9,658 nucleotides of DNA from Thermodesulfobacteriota bacterium (GTDB lineage: Bacteria > Desulfobacterota > QYQD01). The position numbers and the translations under genes were made by a program. The stretch covers positions 1-9,658 of the forward strand of contig JASEGX010000085.1 in NCBI GenBank assembly GCA_030017815.1, written 5' to 3'. The notes beneath the pieces are model-generated. The model was not told where the DNA came from, ran no database searches, and saw only the letters and a list, made by a program, of their open reading frames with translations. Positions 7,420-9,658 of this stretch are shown here, in pieces (within the stretch, counting starts at the first letter, position 1; each line of letters begins with the position of its first letter).

Positions 7420-7511
7420 TTTCAACGTTACGGCTAACCTGCTGCGCCACCTAAACTTGCCGCTGCAGCGCCGCAGACGTTCACGCAGTCAGGTTAAGCC
7501 GATTGTTCGGT
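7420..7511 (-). other. attC: integron attC recombination site A (end of ATPase cassette)
   Basis: In the cassette direction (minus) the site runs R'' ACCGAAC (7505-7511), L'' (7484-7500), L' (7432-7446), R' GTTGAAA (7420-7426). Read on the plus strand, GGCT-AACCTG-CTGCG pairs completely with CGCAG-T-CAGGTT-A-AGCC. That gives 15 base pairs with two extrahelical bases, T7489 and A7496, on one side only, the structural hallmark recognised by integron integrases on the folded bottom strand. The spacers are 4 and 5 nt, and the 92-bp total is normal. R' ends in A where the consensus GTTRRRY expects a pyrimidine. R'' lies within the last codons of the ATPase gene. Confidence 0.9.
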
Positions 7512-8764
7512 AGTCTTTGTTTCCTTTCCGACCTTGAACGCTCGAATCCAGGTAGCAAAAGACTGAGAAGGCAGGCGATACTGCCCCTTTTGACCACTTT
7601 TAACAACGACTGACCCTCGTTTCTTCAGAGCGACCAAAGCATTGTCGACAGTATGTCTCTTTAGTCCAGATTCTTTGATTATTGTATTCCTTTGGACATA
7701 AGAAGGAGAGTGCTGTGCAATTACTTGGAGAACCGTTCTATAATCATCTGATCTGACTTCATCTGTATACATATTTTCGAAATATCGCATTCCAAGCTGG
7801 TGAAGTGCTCCATTTTCCTTCGTCAAACCAGTAACTACATCATCAATATCTATATTGTTATTTGTATCTTGAGCGAAGGCGCTATAAGCATACTGCTGTA
7901 TGAAGTGCGGATAACCTTCTGAAAGCACAGAAATGAGCGTGAGGGCATCTTCGTTTATGGCAACCTTAAAACCATTTTTTTTCTCAGCTTCAGCGAGACC
8001 TCGGTTGACGACTTCTTTGCGTTCGTCGTCGTTTAAAGCAGTCAGTCGAATTTGTGTAAGAATTCTGACAGCAGATTCGTGACTATCCCTCATTTTCTTA
8101 ATAACTCCAGAAATTCCAACAACTCCAACCCCAACGTTGTTAGCACCTCTTTTTGTGAGTCGTTCGGTTAAAAATTTTACGAATTCGCCCAAACCCGTGC
8201 TTGTTGGCGCCTTGTCTGCCTCATCAATAGTAATAAAGATACCACCATCATCTTGAGCCATCGTAGTTGCTATTGTAGCCAATTTGTCCGCGAGTTCTTC
8301 AAGCATAGCATCGGGGGAGTTGTCTCGCGATTATACTTGACACCAAGAACTTCCCAGTTAGTTATGAATTGCCATACATCTTTGAGCCGTTTCTTAAGTA
8401 CTTGATTTTTGTCAAGTTGGCGCTGTAACTCACGAGCCACCTTTCTTATTAGTTCTTCATAAGTATCATTAGGCTCAACTTCTATGCCAATACTCAAGAA
8501 ATTGTAAGTGTTATCCTCGATAGTTGTTATTTGGCCAGTCGCATAGTAATTGAAAATCATCAATAGTGATGACTTACCAATACCGCGCTCGCCGTGAATT
8601 AGAAAATGTTCAGCATTTCCGTTTTTTGTTTGAAAAAGCGCGGTTTCAAGAGCACGAAGTTCATCAATTCTGCCAGCGAACATTCCTGGATGGATAATAG
8701 AACCAGGTTTGAAGGGGTTATATCGCAACATATATAGTTTTCCTCATGTATTAATGAAACCGAA
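7426..8764 (-). mobile_element. integron gene cassette 2 (ATPase cassette)
   Basis: The boundaries are placed at the G^TT cut inside each R' core. The cassette starts TTCGGT, has a leader of about 33 nt, one gene, and its attC at the end. Its starting core GTTCGGT and its final R'' ACCGAAC are exact complements over seven bases, as expected because they pair in the excised circle. No promoter is evident inside, and cassettes are usually read from an upstream promoter, which here would lie beyond the right edge. Confidence 0.85.
7494..8731 (-). pseudogene. AAA/ATPase_2-like ATPase with winged-helix C terminus, frameshifted
   Basis: Joining two frames gives a protein of about 412 residues. The first part (start 8731) has NPFKPG, FAGR and Walker A GERGIGKSS at 47-55. 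The second has Walker B IFITIDEADKA, a sensor-like VGISG segment, and a C-terminal winged-helix-like region (NTIIKESGLKRHTVDNALVALK). The frames part at the G5 run at 8313-8317 (C5 in the gene). One extra C, or two fewer, would restore one frame. The split between Walker A and B rules out two independent enzymes. It may be a real inactivation, a sequencing or assembly indel, or, less likely, -1 frameshifting. The SD GAGG precedes ATG. Role unknown; related orphan ATPases occur among accessory and defence genes. Codon use is more AT-rich than the flanks. Confidence 0.8.
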
Positions 8765-8848
8765 CGATGGAAATAACCCGCCGGGGCAACCACCTTGAAT
8801 GAAAACCAGACAAGGCTATTCCCGGTCGGGTTGATTGTTTTGTTAGGA
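8759..8848 (-). other. attC: integron attC recombination site B (end of membrane-protein cassette)
   Basis: On the plus strand R' complement ACCGAAC (8759-8765) is followed by AACCCG-CCGGG (8775-8785), a loop, CCCGG-T-CGGGTT (8821-8832), and R'' complement GTTAGGA (8842-8848). The L boxes pair over 11 bp with a single extrahelical T at 8826. The spacers between R and L boxes are 9 nt on both sides, longer than usual, giving a large but symmetric central loop. The 90-bp length is similar to site A. R' has C at the fourth position (GTTCGGT), a small deviation from GTTRRRY. Confidence 0.85.
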
Positions 8849-9155
8849 GGTTAATTTCTGCTACTTGCTATCATGGCACCCAAGAAACCGAGGCCGAATA
8901 AACCAATATATGCCATAATTGAGACGCAGTATGTAGTACCATAACCCGCATTACTGCCTATTTTGAAAAACCAATAAATCTCTGACAGAACTGGGAAGAC
9001 AAGCGTGAGTACGGCTGCAAACAATCCTGATAACAAAAAAGCTATTACGATTGTCCAAACATGGATAACCAAGCCAAGAATAGAAGCCACTATCCATGCA
9101 AGACCCATGATCCCGCCGCCAACATACTCTCTTATGCTCATTTTATTCCTCCTAA
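8765..9155 (-). mobile_element. integron gene cassette 1 (small membrane-protein cassette)
   Basis: This 391-bp cassette runs from TTAGGA at 9155 to the cut G at 8765. Its starting core GTTAGGA and its final R'' TCCTAAC are exact seven-base complements, the signature of a cassette that was once a circle. It is almost filled by one gene: the Shine-Dalgarno AGGAGG overlaps the starting core, and the stop codon lies 2 bp before R''. Confidence 0.85.
8851..9141 (-). CDS. cassette-borne small membrane protein, unknown function
   Basis: The 96-residue protein is very hydrophobic, with three predicted transmembrane helices at about 10-29, 30-52 and 70-91. A short loop (residues 53-69, SEIYWFFKIGSNAGYGT) lies between the second and third. 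Glycines are frequent in the helices (GLFGLGFLGAM), which suggests tight packing or oligomers. No catalytic motif or known family is recognised. The ATG follows TAGGAGG at ideal spacing, and that SD is supplied by the cassette core site. It fills a single-gene integron cassette, where small membrane proteins without relatives are common. A toxin, an immunity protein or a transporter partner are possibilities only. Confidence 0.8.
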   Translation of the reverse strand: MSIREYVGGGIMGLAWIVASILGLVIHVWTIVIAFLLSGLFAAVLTLVFPVLSEIYWFFKIGSNAGYGTTYCVSIMAYIGLFGLGFLGAMIASSRN

Positions 9156-9203
9156 CGCGGCAGTTGAGCGGTGCCCCGGAGGGGCGTCTGTCTCGAACTC
9201 CTG
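9150..9203 (-). other. attC: integron attC site C, interrupted by a group II intron
   Basis: On the plus strand the R' complement TCCTAAC (9150-9156) is followed by AGTTGAG (9162-9168), a GC hairpin GCCCC-GGA-GGGGC (9173-9185), and CTCGAACT (9192-9199). AGTTGAG pairs with CTCGAACT over 7 bp with one extrahelical base, G9195, as in the other two sites. The expected R'' core is missing, because group II intron sequence begins at about 9204 where it should come. The pairing is shorter than in sites A and B. The call rests mainly on the exact R' core of the following cassette and on the intron's position. Confidence 0.7.
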
Positions 9204-9540
9204 GTGTACGCCCGGCATGGGCGTGAACTTATGGGGTGCAAGCCCCCTGTACGTGAACCCTGCCCACGTAGTGATACGTTAGCAGAAGTACTAGCCGAAG
9301 GCAAGGGCGGAATCGTGAGAGACCGTCTGAAGGAAGCCGGAGTGCAAAGCTATGAGCCAAGCCTGCCCCGGACTTGATCCGACGAACAGACAAAATCGTC
9401 AGGATGAACGATTTTGAACAGCTTTGCTGGCCCGAAGGGCGAGCCACAGGACGTAGCGAGTAAATGGCATACAAGGCCAATTCTCCGGGCAAGTCAGCAC
9501 AACATGACGAAGCCCCGGGTTCGGGAGATAATGGGTTGCA
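9204..9540 (+). mobile_element. group II intron, 5' fragment (probably class IIC-attC)
   Basis: The stretch begins GTGTACGCCCGGCATGGGCG and resembles domain I of the Oceanobacillus class IIC intron, which opens GUGUGCCCGGCAUGGG. Other matching blocks are TAGCCGAAGGCAAGGG, CTGAAGGAAGC (9327-9337), and GAGTAAATGG (from 9458). A late stem (TCTCCGGGC...GCCCCGGG...GGGAGA) may be domain II/III. TCCTG just before the start (9199-9203) is complementary to CAGGA at 9400-9404 and 9447-9451, possible IBS1-EBS1 partners. It lies opposite to the cassette genes, as attC-targeting IIC introns do. After about 9540 I see no reverse transcriptase or domain V, and 9541-9603 is unassigned AT-rich then pyrimidine-rich sequence. 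It is truncated or misassembled. The right boundary is approximate. Confidence 0.83.
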
Positions 9541-9603
9541 ATTAATCTAATAAGGTTTTGTTACTTTTTTACCAGCGTCCCCACATCTCTCCATCTCTCC
9601 TTC

Positions 9604-9658
9604 GGATCATTCCGGCGTCCGCAATTTTTGGATGGGCCTTGATCTTCTCTATTAATTT
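9604..9658 (-). repeat. 55-bp direct repeat, copy 2 (moaE 5' fragment)
   Basis: These bases are identical to 7296-7350 within moaE and in the same orientation. On the minus strand this is an internal piece of the moaE N-terminal region (about codons 5-22), broken off at 9604. Its start, if any, would be beyond the right edge. Either a second, 3'-truncated moaE copy lies here or the window ends on an assembly-graph overlap. Confidence 0.95.

Noticed and set aside
8270..8306. Separate start (ATG at 8304-8306) for the second half of the ATPase as its own gene
   Set aside because: There is no Shine-Dalgarno before it. The same frame continues upstream to the C5 run, and Walker A and Walker B would fall in different proteins. 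One frameshifted gene is the simpler reading.
8310..8320. Programmed -1 frameshift at the C5 run
   Set aside because: The sequence ACT CCC CCG does not give a good slippery heptamer for tandem tRNA slippage, and I see no clear stimulatory structure. An indel is more likely, though not proven.
9173..9185. GC hairpin as an ordinary rho-independent terminator
   Set aside because: GCCCC-GGA-GGGGC lacks a following T-run on either strand. It fits better as the inner part of attC C and as the hairpin in the intron's 5' exon.
9005..9492. Small open frames on both strands across the attC and intron region
   Set aside because: They cross structured RNA and recombination-site sequence, have no ribosome binding sites, and show no protein-like conservation. 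They are shadows of the 96-residue gene and the intron.

Overview
The window looks like a deltaproteobacterial (Desulfobacterota-type) chromosome segment. The evidence is the 5' end of a 16S rRNA gene at the left edge, with delta-like sequence by eye, and the order zapB-zapA-6S RNA-rny-ymdB-tyrS, all on the minus strand. The window starts inside the rRNA gene and ends exactly on a 55-bp repeat, so it may be a complete draft contig cut at both ends by repeats.

Region 1 (1-5306, minus strand) is a housekeeping block. Reading leftwards, a sigma70-like promoter precedes a small coiled-coil ZapB-like gene, zapA, a 6S RNA about 5 nt beyond the zapA stop, rny (RNase Y), a YmdB/TIGR00282 phosphodiesterase that overlaps rny, and tyrS, which overlaps ymdB at TAATG. 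Two tandem promoters and a boxA-like leader then drive the 16S rRNA gene. The block joins cell division, growth-dependent RNA control and translation.

Region 2 (5316-7362) holds a membrane-anchored TPR protein (minus), a divergent archaeal-type Thi4 thiazole synthase with His at the sulfur-donor position (plus), and a convergent MoaE-like molybdopterin synthase large subunit (minus).

Region 3 (7420-9658) is the unusual part. I read it as a piece of an integron gene-cassette array with no integrase in view, directly upstream of moaE. Two complete attC sites and one interrupted attC site have L boxes paired with extrahelical bases. Each complete cassette also passes the circle test: the R' core at its start is the exact 7-base complement of the R'' core at its end (GTTCGGT/ACCGAAC for an ATPase cassette, GTTAGGA/TCCTAAC for a small membrane-protein cassette). 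The ATPase reading frame is broken at a G5 run between its Walker A and Walker B motifs. The third attC is interrupted by the 5' part of a group II intron, apparently class C (the attC-targeting type), in the opposite orientation to the cassette genes. The intron fades out near 9540 with no reverse transcriptase or domain V before the window ends. The final 55 bases repeat an internal part of moaE exactly, which means either a real partial duplication or circular/tandem unit, or a de Bruijn assembly-graph end.
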